The position numbers and the translations under genes are program-made. Below are positions 1-10,197 of a DNA stretch of 64,000 bases, piece by piece. Each line of letters starts with the position of its first letter. Position 1 is the first letter of the stretch. Location: the NCBI GenBank assembly GCA_964036315.1, contig OZ038495.1:25066690-25130689 (forward strand), written 5' to 3'. Source of the stretch: Acanthosepion esculentum. Taxonomy: Eukaryota; Mollusca; Cephalopoda; Sepiida; Sepiidae. The notes beneath the pieces were generated by a model, which did no database searches, had not been told where the DNA came from, and saw only the letters and a program-made list of their open reading frames with translations.

Positions 1-234
1 TTTCAACACTGAAAAATCTCAGCAATCCTTATGACTGACGAATAATTAAACATTTTTACTAATTTGGAAACTACATTGGATCTCGAACGAAGTTCTTTCT
101 TCTATATTTATCTTGACAGTGACAATTTTGATGGAGCAATAAAAAAAACTAAAGGAATGGGACCAAGCAAATCGAACATATTAGCGACATCAGATGGAAG
201 AAACAAACTGAAACCAATTAGAAAAGTATATGGA

Positions 235-430
235 AGCTTAGATCTGGCACAAGGCCGAAGGTATGGAGCACCCAGTGAGGATCGAACTCACTTTTCAGTC
301 GTATTTAATCTAGCGAGACACGCCTGTTAAGCATTACACCAGGTCGAAGACCCCTGGTGCTTTTCTAAGCGTAGCTTAGATGTGGTACAAAGCCGAAAGC
401 ATGGGGCACAAAGTGAGCATCGAAAGTTGA
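235..430 (-). repeat. tRNA-derived SINE, full copy plus partial copy
   Basis: On the minus strand this carries a tRNA-type B box (complement of GGATCGAACTC at 279-289) and an A-box-like stretch (complement of TTAAGCATTACACC at 328-341). A second, shorter copy follows directly (about 365-430). The same family occurs at 3757-3890 and twice at 53175-53450, where the consensus is clearest. The short open frame across it is an artefact. Confidence 0.75.
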
Positions 431-2077
431 AAAAGTATATGATTGATTGAATGTACCTATAAGAAGTTCTTCATTCACATGCATTTAATATCTAAACTTT
501 ATTTTCATCATTAGTTTGAATGTGTTGTCTTTATTATGTTGATTAACGTTTTCGTCAATATTATGACTAACAAAATTAGCATTGGGATAAAATATTTGTC
601 GTCATGTTCTTCATATTTCAATCAATATATCGGGTTTTCTTTAAGAGTAAATTATATCAAGCCTTTAGAATTTGTTTAGATTTTATCTTTTTTTGACTAA
701 AACATATCAAACCAGTCATCTGGAAAGAGAAGACACGATTTAACAGTTCTGCTCATTCTAGCCTAAATAACTGAAACTCTTATTAGCGGGACAAATGTTT
801 AGTACACAATAGACACAATTAAAATAGAGAGAACCAAGGGAAATATAAAACACAACTCCAGTAGTAGAAACAGACCAGAACCACCAAAAAGAAAAAGGAA
901 AGCCTAACCGGTTTCACGCCTTTCTTCAAAGCATGTTCAAGGTAAATATATAAATTTACCTTGCACACCGATTAAAAAGGACATGACAAAAAGAAATGTT
1001 ACCTCAATAATATACTGTGGCGTGAATACATGTTTTTATAAGCAGATCACATTAAGTATAAACTATCAACTATTCTGTTTAAATGGGGATGGTTGTTTTT
1101 ATTTAATAAAAATAATTTCCAGGACTTTTAAATTGTAGTTAGAATGCGATCTACAAAGTACTCAGAAAAAGAAAATGTACCCATGTGGAAGGATGCGACA
1201 TATTATCGATTTTTAATAAAAATGTTCGGTGATAGCAGATCCGGGTGTGTCGGCACACCTATGTAATGCATCTAGTCGACCGTTTCTATTAATCGACAGG
1301 ACATTTTTGATTAATTCTCCTCTCTAAACCAATGATGCCTGAAATTGGTTACGTCATTCTATATTTATTTTGTTTCTTTTTCTTTCTTTGTGCGAGTTTC
1401 TATTATTATACCAATTACTGTAATCGTGTTTTCACTATTCTTTTCTCTCTTTTTAAAAATATCTCTGTTTTTATTGCCGTCTAAATAATTGAAATTTCGT
1501 CCGTCATTTGGGTTGTAATCATCCATATGAATAGTAACTTTCATATCTCCCTATACGTATTTTTATTTGAAAAATATTTATGTATTAGTAAAACGTATGC
1601 ACTACTAAGATCGCGTTATAAGATTGTATCAGACCTGTCGTAATAAAAATCAACATTATTGGAGACTAATATGTTAATAATTGTACAAGTGATCTTGACT
1701 TTTCCTGACATTTCAAAGCTTGTTGTATTCACTACACGATCCTTACCAAAGAATAAATATTTTGGAGTGTTTGGTGATCAATTCGTTTTTAAAGAAAGGG
1801 ATTGCGTGTGACATCCTCTGAGCCGTGTCTATGCGGTTCATCCTTTGAAAAGAACGGCTTTACAAACCTAATAATGATTGGGTTGATGGTGGAGAAACTT
1901 GGCGACAAGAGAAGCACTGTGAGACATTAAGAGGAAAAGGATTTCGCAGGTCATTTTTTTTCCAACAGAGAAATAGGTCATCCCGATGCAAATTTGAAGC
2001 CATTGTTCAATGGAAAAGATAATTAATATTTTCAATTGTGAAATTTTTATTTATCATTTTATTATCCCTATTCACAG
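431..2077. other. intron of SLC22 copy A; no gene seen
   Basis: No coding exon is recognisable. The part at about 890-1480 aligns by eye with about 40560-41460, which is the intron after the preceding exon of copy B (shared landmarks include CATGTGGAAGGATG and GTGTCGGCAC). That places this DNA as the matching intron of copy A, with the earlier exons lying left of the window. Confidence 0.65.
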
Positions 2078-2304
2078 GTGTGTGTCGAGTTTTGCGTATT
2101 ACGGATTGATGCTGAACACCGAACATCTGAGTGGAAACATCTTCCTGAATTTCTTCTTTGGTGCTCTAGTGGAAATCCTAGCGTACATTTTGTGTATGGC
2201 TTTACTGAACCGGGTTGGCAGAAAGAAACTGTATATTGCCTTTATGGTTATTGGGGGAATTTTAGCAGTCATAACAATTTTTCCGCGAATGTATGCTTCA
2301 GAAG
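2078..2304 (+). CDS. SLC22-type transporter, copy A, internal exon (TM segments in the second half)
   Basis: This exon encodes part of an organic ion transporter of the SLC22/major facilitator family. The acceptor is TTCACAG at 2071-2077 and the donor GTAAGA begins at 2305. The first base completes a Trp codon if joined to a partner ending TG, as the matching copy B exon does at 40528. The peptide runs CVSSFAYYGL..., then a membrane segment around NFFFGALVEILAYILC, then the conserved loop LLNRVGRKK, then IAFMVIGGILAVITIF. SSFAYYGL, LNTEHLSGN and the GRKK loop are family hallmarks. The exon ends with one base of a split codon, which joins in phase to the exon at 3365 to give Asp (YASED then LQWIATT). 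No stop or frameshift is seen. The substrate cannot be told from this part. Confidence 0.9.
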
Positions 2305-2460
2305 GTAAGAGAAAATGACTGATTTTTTTTCTTTTCTTTGTTTGGCCATTTGTGCAAAACATGCAATTAGTTTGAATTAAGCAAACTTAATTAGTATGTA
2401 GAACGGAAACTGAAAGCGCTTTCTGTGACAAGGAAACAACCCCAGTCGCAATGTCTTAAA

Positions 2461-3271
2461 TTACCCACATACATATACTTTAAAATTATATGTTTGTGCA
2501 TATATGCATACCTGTCACTATATTTCCGAAGCCTTTACTTCTATTATGTCATCCCATAAGTTCTGTCCGAATTTTAACTTTTTGTTAAAATGAATGAAAT
2601 TTAAGGAGTATTTTATAATGTCTAGTGGAGCTGAACATTATTTTTATGTTTAGATGCATTTAAACCGATCAAATTTTATTTCAGAGAACAATAAAATTAA
2701 ATTTTGTTTGATTAAAACCCTGCTAACATAGAAATACCCAAGAATCATTTGAGGCACATAATGCTTCATGAGTTCAAGAAATGAAACTCAGCAGCCGAAG
2801 CGGCTAGAAACATTCACTTTATGGAGAAGAATGTGTGAATGAAAGAACTTGCAGAAGATGGTTTGCAACATTCAGAGGTGGAGATTTCACTCTTGAAGAT
2901 GAAGATCGAACCGGACGTCCAGTTGAGTTTGATTAAATGCTTCTTGAAGCAGCCCTTGAAGAAAATCCTACTTTATCAGTTGAAGAATTGGCAGTAGTTC
3001 TCAGTTCAAACCATACAACTGTTCATCATCTTCAACAGCTTGGAAAAGTCCCTAAACTTGGAAAATGGGTGCCTCGTGAATTGTCTGAAAACAACCTTAA
3101 ATCCCGAGTTGACATCTGCTCTTCGCTCCATTCTCGCCAACCTGTTTCACCTTTTTTTGAATAGACTTGTGACTACCCACATACATACACTTACAAATTA
3201 CATATTCATATACATATAGGCACACACATTTTAACCCCTGTCACTATTTTTCCGAAGCCTTTGCTTCTACA
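2461..3271 (+). mobile_element. mariner transposase relic (SETMAR-like N-terminal part) between direct repeats
   Basis: From about 2748 the reading frame gives HIMLHEFKK, then AAEAARNIHF, then after frame breaks CRRWF-type and GGDFTLEDEDRTGRP sequence, then a longer stretch at 2937-3164 with LSVEELAVVLSSNHTTVHHL and LGKVPKLGKWVPRELSE. This is the double helix-turn-helix and linker of a mariner transposase; the catalytic domain is missing. A mariner-like terminus (CCATAAGTTCTGTCC) lies near 2552. Stops and frameshifts make it inactive. It sits in the intron between copy A exons and is bracketed by a roughly 95-bp direct repeat (about 2461-2550 and 3172-3271). Confidence 0.85.
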
Positions 3272-3364
3272 ATTTTTCCACCATTTTGAACAAAACTGCC
3301 TTCATTTATTCTTACCAGATAATCCTTTTAATTTGATAAATGTGATTTGGATTTTCTTATTCAG

Positions 3365-3546
3365 ATCTACAATGGATCGCAACAACATTGGCTATATTAA
3401 GCAGGTTGTGCATTACGGGCGAATTTGGGATCATCTACCTGCACACGTGTGAATTGTACCCCACCTGTGTGAGAAACGGAGCACTGGGAGCGATGTCTAC
3501 ATTTGCTAGAGTCGGTGGTGTCATAGCTCCTTACATAATGTTAATG
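3365..3546 (+). CDS. SLC22-type transporter, copy A, internal exon (late TM segments)
   Basis: Acceptor TTCAG at 3360-3364; donor GTATGT starts at 3547, leaving phase 0. The peptide begins by completing Asp, then LQWIATTLAIL, CITGEFGIIYLHTCELYP, TCVRNGALGAMS and ARVGGVIAPYIMLM. E-LYPT-VRN-A-G-S---R-GGIIAP is the best known C-terminal signature of SLC22 transporters (here ELYPTCVRNGALGA and RVGGVIAPY). The glutamate, the YPT turn and the arginine are all kept. It directly follows the exon at 2078-2304 in sequence and phase. A weaker donor at 3551 is possible but would need a different acceptor downstream. Confidence 0.92.
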
Positions 3547-3756
3547 GTATGTAGAATGTATGATTATGTCTGGTTCATACTTTCAGATAAAGCCGAAACT
3601 AACGGAAAACGGATGTAGGAAATAAAAAAAAAACATGTTGTAGCAAGAATAAACTTATTTATTATGTCATCTCAGCAACAAACCGTATCAAGAAAATCAA
3701 CTTTCTGTTATTTACGCACTGATGAGTCAAAACATTATAACTTATGATAGCTGCGT

Positions 3757-3890
3757 TAGGACACTTCGACATGGTGTAATAGTTATCAAGCTTGTCTTGG
3801 TAGGACAATTACTACTGAGTAGTGTGTTCGTTCCTCACAGGATGCCCAGATTTTCGTTATTCTGCCACATCTAAACTACGCTTAGAAAAT
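3757..3890 (+). repeat. tRNA-derived SINE
   Basis: A diverged + strand copy of the family best seen at 53175-53450: an A-box-like TGGTGTAATAGTTATC, a B-box-like GTTCGTTCCTC, then the family tail with CCACATCTAA and TACGCTTAGAAAATCAC. It lies in the intron after exon 3365-3546. Confidence 0.7.
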
Positions 3891-4850
3891 CACCATAACA
3901 ACTGCGTTGTAGCAGATGTGCTTGTCAGGCTAGAGGCATGCAAATAATCAGGGAACTTGGTCAAAGTATTTCCGTACTGACACAATTTATGTGGTGCTTA
4001 CGTTCATCCGTAGCACATATTCATATATAAGTGATCTTAATATGGGGAATACAGCTACTATTGAAATTTTCTGAACAGTCGACAGCTGAAATAGTAGTAA
4101 AAATTGTTTTCTCTAATCAACGTGAATAAATGCAACAGAACACAATTAATCGATACTTGATTATGCAGTTGTTTAGCCGCATTTCACTCAGAGAACCATG
4201 GTAACCAATGTCTGTCATTAAAAGCTTTATGAATTGGGAAATGACCATTGGCAGTAAACCTTGTATAAATAAGACAAAGTTACCCGATTCATTGAATTCT
4301 AATTCCACTTGAATGAGGTGGATGGAAAGGTACGCCTGGATCATTACCCTGGGGAAGCAATGGCAGATGAATGAATGTTGTAAAAACAACAAACCTGTGA
4401 AACCAGTGTGTGAGATTAAACATGCTGGAAAATACAATCGTCTCATCGAAGGCATTTTCTCCCTAACTCCGATTTCAACTTCAGTGAATATCAAGTACAC
4501 TTCTCTCTTTGAATAGGTTTCTATCAATGGTAGTAATATATTTCAGCACGATAATTCAAACGACACAAATTGTCCTGGAATGATTTTAGGAGAATGCCAA
4601 ATGATTCAATGTTATTCGAGCCACCAAAATTCCCGAGATCACAACTGCGTTCAACTTTTATGAGATGTGTTGGACCAAAAGCAACCTTGTGACGTCTTGT
4701 ACAGTTTATACTAGATCGGTCAAGTTTTGCATGAATATCGACGGCGAAAATTTTATCAACTTCGTTCTTAAAATATTTTGGCTTATCTGTTTTATACAAC
4801 AACTCAAAAGGTTATTGACTTGAAAAATCATCGTATGAATATCTACTGTA
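3891..4850. other. intron of SLC22 copy A; no gene or named repeat seen
   Basis: Short open frames on both strands here show no family resemblance and no splice context. Nothing can be assigned. Confidence 0.5.
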
Positions 4851-5345
4851 ACTGGCAGCGTCTTACCCATATTTTTAATACATGGTATTCCCAACAAATA
4901 TTTTCTATCCATAGAATTCGCTGCTCATATTTTCCATCCATGCTATTCTCACATCATATTTTCGGTGAACTGTTAAATTATTATTAATTTGTTTACTATT
5001 TTTTCATCGTATTTCTGCTGATTTTTGTCACGTTTAACATTTTGCAAACTCCATTAATAATTGCATAAGGGAAATAAAGAATAAGCTCATGTCGAAATTT
5101 GAACACGCTTCCCTTATTGTTGGCTAACTTCTTTTACGTGGCAGCGTCTTACCCATATTTTTAATACATGGTATTCCCAACACATAAGTTCCATCCATAG
5201 AATTCTCAACAAATATTTTCTATCCATAGAATTCACTGCTCATATTTTCCATCCATGCTATTCTCACATCATATTTTCTATCCTTAGTATTCTCAGTTCA
5301 TATTTTTCTTCCATGTTATTCTCAATTAATATATTCATAACATCC
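4851..5345 (+). repeat. local duplication with imperfect 24-30-bp repeats
   Basis: The stretch starting GGCAGCGTCTTACCC at about 4855 recurs at about 5141. Within both copies, variants of CATATTTTCCATCCATG...ATTCTCA follow each other several times up to about 5345. This is a degenerate minisatellite with a nested duplication; related words occur at 44120-44150. Confidence 0.7.
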
Positions 5346-5899
5346 ATGTTATCCCATTCAATGTTTCTGTTCTCAAACCGCAATAAGGACAACAGAAATC
5401 AACTCTTCTACAGTGAGATGCCCACTACGATTTATAGCATGTCTAATGTTAAATTCTGCTGGTATTTAATACTTTGCTTACTTTCTGGAAGGCATCTTCC
5501 CCTTCTTCGATGTACCTTCGGATTTCGGTGTCGCATTTGTTAAAACACTACCTAGATATGTTAAATGTCTGCTCTTGTTTAATTTTTGTATCTGAAATTT
5601 GTAAATCGCCTGTTTGGATGTTTCTACTGCTGACCACTTATATATTCTGTTTTCTTACAATTTAAATATAGTTTTTTTTTTCTTTTTGTAATCTTCAAAA
5701 CTTCAAAACACACCCAACATGCAGATTCATAAACTCAACCAAAAGCCATCTAAGGTAAAATAAGTAAAATAGCACTAAAATGAATTAACTCAGGATTAAG
5801 GAAGAAGGTCAGGTTTAAATCAGTGGAAAAGCATAAAAGCAATTATTGAATGGTTGTGCAACTTCAAAACAACAAACATAATTGCGAATTTATAGAACG

Positions 5900-6900
5900 A
5901 TATATACAATATCTCTACCCTTCTATAACCCATGTTAGATAAACACAGACGAAGTAAAAATCATCAAACACTACCTAAAATCACTGTTACTCCACAAAGA
6001 AAACGCGTGGATAAAAAAAAGAAGGAACTTCTGACATGACAATTGGGAACTCTAGTTGTGCAGAAACCTGCGAGCTTATAAGTATACATTTACTAAAAAA
6101 CTAAGTACAATAATCGATAAAAATGATATAGGCCTCGACAGGGACAACACTCTCATAATCCTAAGAAAATGTAACAGACAAATAACAGATGGAAAGGTAC
6201 ATATCAGCCATATAGAAAACCAAACCCAACGATAAACCAATTTACATACACACATCTTTCAACCACTCGGCATCAATGGTGAAGCAGATCCCACAATCAA
6301 TTAAACGCAGAATATCTAATAATTCTCCCAGTGTTACCATCTTAAGAAAAAGCCAAGAAAGATTATAAAACGGCCATAAAAGATAATGGATTCTAGGCTA
6401 AACTCTCTCACACACCACACAGAACAAAAAAAACGATAAGAAAAGAAACATAATATGGTTCAACCCACCGTACAACAAAAACGTAGAAATAAACGTAAGG
6501 AAAATATTCATTAAACTCATACAAAAACATCTCCTTCCATCAAACAAACATATTTATACTATGTTACTTAAAAAGAACACAGTAAAATTCAGCTACAGTT
6601 GCACCAAGAACATAACACTTGTGATAAAAAAGCATAAAAAATACCTGCATATCTCAAACACACATGTAACAACAGGAGAAAGAACGAATGGATTTAAAAC
6701 GGCAATTGTTTGCAGAACAATGTAATATACTTAGCCAATGTAGAATCGGCAATTAACGAAGAAAAATATGCATCGGAGTAACTGAAGGACCCCGGAAACA
6801 AAGAAACTACGCACACAAACATAATTTACAAATAGTAAATAGGCGAAAAGTACAATGCTTTCAAAACATATATGTGGAAAGTAAAAACTAAAACCAAATC
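5900..6900 (+). pseudogene. Penelope-like retroelement, reverse transcriptase relic
   Basis: Broken frames translate to recognisable pieces of the Penelope-like reverse transcriptase: MTIGNSSCAETCELIS near 6035-6085, DKNDIGLDRDNTLIILRK near 6117-6170, and after several breaks NIIWFNPPYNKNV near 6450-6495 with FSYSCTKN near 6590. The order matches the family and the element at 44870-45880. Many stops; inactive. It lies in the large copy A intron between 3546 and 8796. Confidence 0.82.
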
Positions 6901-7860
6901 ACTCCAAAAACATCATGAAAAATAAGGCAAACAGCATGAGCTTACAACAATAACTCCCAGAACTGTAAACTTTCTCTGGAGGAAAAAACAGCTATAATTA
7001 CCTTCTTAGAACAACAGACATTACTAAGTGAACGATCAGAACCCATCTCAAAATGCAGATTGGAAACAGATTTATACTATGTTACTTAAAAATCGAAACT
7101 TAAAACGAATACAAAAATAAACGAATAAATAAAATAAAATAAAGAAAATAAAGAAAAAAATTATATTAATAAATAAGTAAATTATATAAATAATAAACAA
7201 ATTAACAAACTGTGAATGCAAACATAAAACAAGTAAATGTAATAATAATAATAATAATAAACAAATAATATAATGAATAATAAAGAATGAGTAAAAACTT
7301 AATAAACACTATAGTGTTGTTTATTAAGTTTTTTTTAATAAACACTATAGTGTTGTTTATTAAGTTTTTTTTAATAAACACTATAGTGTTGTTTATTAAG
7401 TTTTTTTTAATAAACACTATAGTGTTGTTTATTAAGTTTTTTTTTAATAAACACTATAGTGTTGTTTATTAAGTTTTTACTCATTCTTTATTATCCATTA
7501 CATTATTATTATTTTATTATTATTATTATAAATCTGTTAGTATTAGTATAAATCTGTTTGTCTGATGGAAGGGGATGTTTATGTATGAGTTTAATGAATA
7601 TTTTCCGTACGTTTGTTTCTACGTTTTGTTGTACGGTGGGTTGAACCATATTATGTTTTTTTTCCTGTTGTTTATTTTTCTTGTGTGGTGTGTATGTAGC
7701 CTAGAATCCACTACCTTTTATGGCCGTTTTATAATCTTTCTTAGGCTTCGTTTAAGATGGTAACACTGGAAGAATTATCAGATATCCTGCGGTTAGCTGA
7801 TTGTGATAACTGCTTAATCATTGATGCCGTGTGGTTGGAAGATGTGTGTATGTAAATTGG
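6233..7860. repeat. inverted duplication of the Penelope-like relic
   Basis: About 7550-7860 is the reverse complement of about 6233-6560. For example ATATGGTTCAACCCACCGTA near 6452 returns as its complement near 7634-7653, and the CCTTCCATCAAAC end near 6533 returns near 7562-7570. The arms are about 310-330 bp each, so the locus could fold into a large hairpin with the 36-bp palindromic array at its centre. Confidence 0.85.
7275..7492. repeat. 36-bp tandem repeat, five copies, each a near-palindrome
   Basis: The core ACTATAGT recurs at 7308, 7344, 7380, 7416 and 7453, giving spacings of 36, 36, 36 and 37 bp. Each unit reads AATAAACACTATAG and then a near-complement CTATAGTGTTGTTTATT, so every unit can form its own hairpin. 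The flanks (GAATGAGTAAAAAC on the left, its complement on the right) are also inverted, making the whole array symmetrical. The open frames over it are by-products of the period. Confidence 0.92.
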
Positions 7861-7899
7861 TTTATTCTTGGCTTTTAAGTAGTTGCAAAACTGCATTCG

Positions 7900-8795
7900 A
7901 ATCCACAATTATTTCCCCTCAATAATCCCTAGAATAATTTGAAACATAGTCCTTACCGCCCACCAAATAACCGTTAAGATAATACGATAGACATTCTACC
8001 CATGATGAAACATTAATCAGCATATATAAATACTCGAGCCACCCATAAAAAAAACCCGCATGTCCTGAAAATTGCGTTTAAGCAGCTAACACTGTCGTCC
8101 GCTGAGGGCTGACCTAAATTTTCACTAGGTTAATAAATAAGACTATGAAGACCTGCTCTTCTCATTCCCATTTTAGGATTTGTGCCATATTTTCTGTCAT
8201 TGACAGAAATAAATATTGCATTTTTGTTATCAGTGTGTCTTCATAAGTATTGAGTTTTTCGACCTTAATTAACGTAACCTTCATATTAAGAAAGGAACAC
8301 GTGATATGTTTTGTTTGAACCATCGGAGGGATTTATAATGTGCAATATATGAATCAGTTGATTTTCCATCCCACACCAAGAAAACATGCGTTTAATATGA
8401 TTTTCAAAAAGAAAATGCGATCATTTTATGATTATTTACAAAGAATTTCAAAATAAATGTGATGGCATGGTGAAAGACAAAATTAAAGAATACTTAGATA
8501 AGTCAAGGCAACAAGCTAAGTTAATGATAGGATATTGAAAACCTGCTTTTCATCACCCTCAATTTTTGACTGTATCCGCAATTTTCATTTTTAATGAAAC
8601 TAAATAATTTCCGCTTTAATTTATTAAAAAAGGGAAAACATTACCAGAAATGTTGTTATGCTTTAAATATATTTTGATGCTTGTACTCAATTAACAATAA
8701 TTCATACTTTTATTATTTCAGTTCGACTTACAAGATTACATAGTTTTCATACGAAGAAATACTAAACAATATTACCTTTCTCTTCTTAACACAAG
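7900..8795. other. intron of SLC22 copy A shared with copy B
   Basis: No gene seen. The stretch from about 8140 to the exon at 8796 aligns in blocks with 47235-48464 in copy B (for example GATTTTAGGATTTGTG-type words and the AACATTACCAGA-type run before the exon), which shows it is duplicated intron sequence. Confidence 0.65.
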
Positions 8796-8959
8796 CGATC
8801 CCTTGCAGATGGAAAAATGGGTGACAGTTTACCGCTCTTGACGACGGGAATTATCTGCATTTTAGCTGGTGTCTCGTATCTCTTTCTCCCCGAAACCAAC
8901 AATAAACACATGGAGGACACTTTTGATGGTATTTTCAAGGAAAATTTTCTGTCGATAAG
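8796..8959 (+). CDS. SLC22-type transporter, copy A, exon with the last TM segment
   Basis: The peptide is RSLADGKMGDSLPLL, a hydrophobic stretch TTGIICILAGVSYLF, then LPETNNKHMEDTF and a basic tail. SLPLL...G and the LPET motif after the last membrane helix are standard for SLC22. I place the acceptor after ACACAAG (8795), behind a pyrimidine-rich run, because this gives phase 0, matches the donor at 3547, and the same residues are kept in copy B (RALAYG). The more obvious CAG at 8806-8808 would need phase 1. The donor GTAATA starts at 8960 and leaves two bases that join to G at 10041 to give Arg. The exon is intact. Confidence 0.88.
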
Positions 8960-9039
8960 GTAATAATATTTTGATGAATTTAATAGTTTGTCATCACAAA
9001 AAGCAATTGGCAAATCGTGTTCGAATTCTGGCTGTTCTA

Positions 9040-9690
9040 AGAAACAGCTTTTTTTTCCCTTTTTTTACGGTAAGGTTTACTCTGTACAAGACCATGGGCT
9101 ACACGAGGTAGAGTGTTACGCTAAGAGAGAGTTTATACGGATAGAAGATAATGGTTAACTTGAAGCTGTTAAGATTGTAGTGACCGGGGAAACGTCCACT
9201 TGTGTGTCGATTGTTTGCGGGAAGAAGCTGTTCGAGTGGAACGTATTTGTCACCGATGGAATGTGGATGGTTTGGTACAATTTAAGTGGCTTGGTGGGTT
9301 TTAGCACTAAAGGTTAGAGCTAGCGGAACTAAGAAATATAGTTCAACCGAGCACTTTGCATCGAACTAGCGAGAGAGCAGTGACAAGTTGTCCACATCCT
9401 GCCTGTGAGAGAGAGATTGGAGGATAGAAAATAATTCGTCACCCACAATGACTCGGACACACTTTTGAACTCTGTCGTGACTTCAAAGTAAGGGATGCGC
9501 TGCTCTGTTGGGAACGGTACAGGGAGCCGAACATTTTACCTACATCTTTAGCGATGGATCACGAGTTCCACCTGAGGCCGAGGGTGTTGTTTCAGGCTCA
9601 ATAGTCTATCAAAACACGGTTTCTCTCCGAGGGGACATCTGTTCATCGTGACTGGCTATAGTTCGGAATCCGATCGGCGGTGATTTCTTC
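9040..9690. other. GC-richer insertion in the intron, identity unknown
   Basis: This stretch is visibly less AT-rich than its surroundings and has no counterpart in copy B, where sequence aligning to about 9030 continues after a short spacer with sequence aligning to about 9700. It therefore looks inserted after the duplication or lost from copy B. No long open frame and no family resemblance that I can defend. Confidence 0.55.
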
Positions 9691-10040
9691 ATAATCATAC
9701 TGTGGATTTTAAAATGTTAGTATGACAGATATTAAGATAAATTAATTTTTAAACGAGAAAAATCATTATCATAAATTGTCAGGCAGCAGTTGAGTAGATG
9801 TCTGACACAAAGCAACAATAATTGGGAATTCCATGAATACAGGAATCACAAGACTAATGCATCGTCTATAAAGGAAATGAATCAATCGCTGTCAGGTACG
9901 GATTTCTATCATCGTTGTGTCTTTTATTAACAATAAATATCACAAAGCTGAAGAAGATAGTTTATATATCAGCCTGTTAAATATATTGAATGACAGATTT
10001 TCATTGACTAATACTAATTTGTGGATTTTTTTTTCTCCAG

Positions 10041-10095
10041 GGAAGAGGACGAATATCAGTTAGAAGCTAAGGCCGCTTTGAACACCCCAACATAG
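10041..10095 (+). CDS. SLC22-type transporter, copy A, last coding exon
   Basis: The acceptor TTTTCTCCAG ends at 10040. The first base completes Arg, then EEDEYQLEAKAALNTPT and a TAG stop at 10093-10095. This is a short hydrophilic cytoplasmic tail as expected after the last transmembrane helix. The phase fits the donor at 8960 exactly. A decayed twin lies at about 49204-49250. AATAAA-type poly(A) signals follow at 10150 and 10192. Confidence 0.8.
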
Positions 10096-10149
10096 ATGTT
10101 CTAAACTATGGGACATCGAAATATTTCACTTCAGAGAATTTCATTAAAA

Positions 10150-10197
10150 AATAAAAATAATAATAAAAACAGTTTATTTTAAGGAGGTTGTAATAAA
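10150..10197 (+). promoter_or_regulatory. candidate poly(A) signals for copy A
   Basis: AATAAA occurs at 10150-10155 and 10192-10197, 55-100 bp after the stop codon. In AT-rich DNA this hexamer is common, so position is the main support. Confidence 0.4.

Noticed and set aside
64..330. 88-codon open frame at the left edge
   Set aside because: Covers the tRNA-derived SINE and has no protein resemblance.
7236..7262. LTR retrotransposon at the Penelope palindrome
   Set aside because: Arms are inverted rather than direct, and only Penelope-type RT words are present.
7202..7472. Open frames of repeated FIKKNLINNTIV and LINTIVLFIKFF type
   Set aside because: Translation of the 36-bp palindromic array.
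8805..8959. Copy B exon called broken because the CAG acceptor became CAT
   Set aside because: A better acceptor 13 bases upstream (AAG) gives the right phase and is conserved in both copies.
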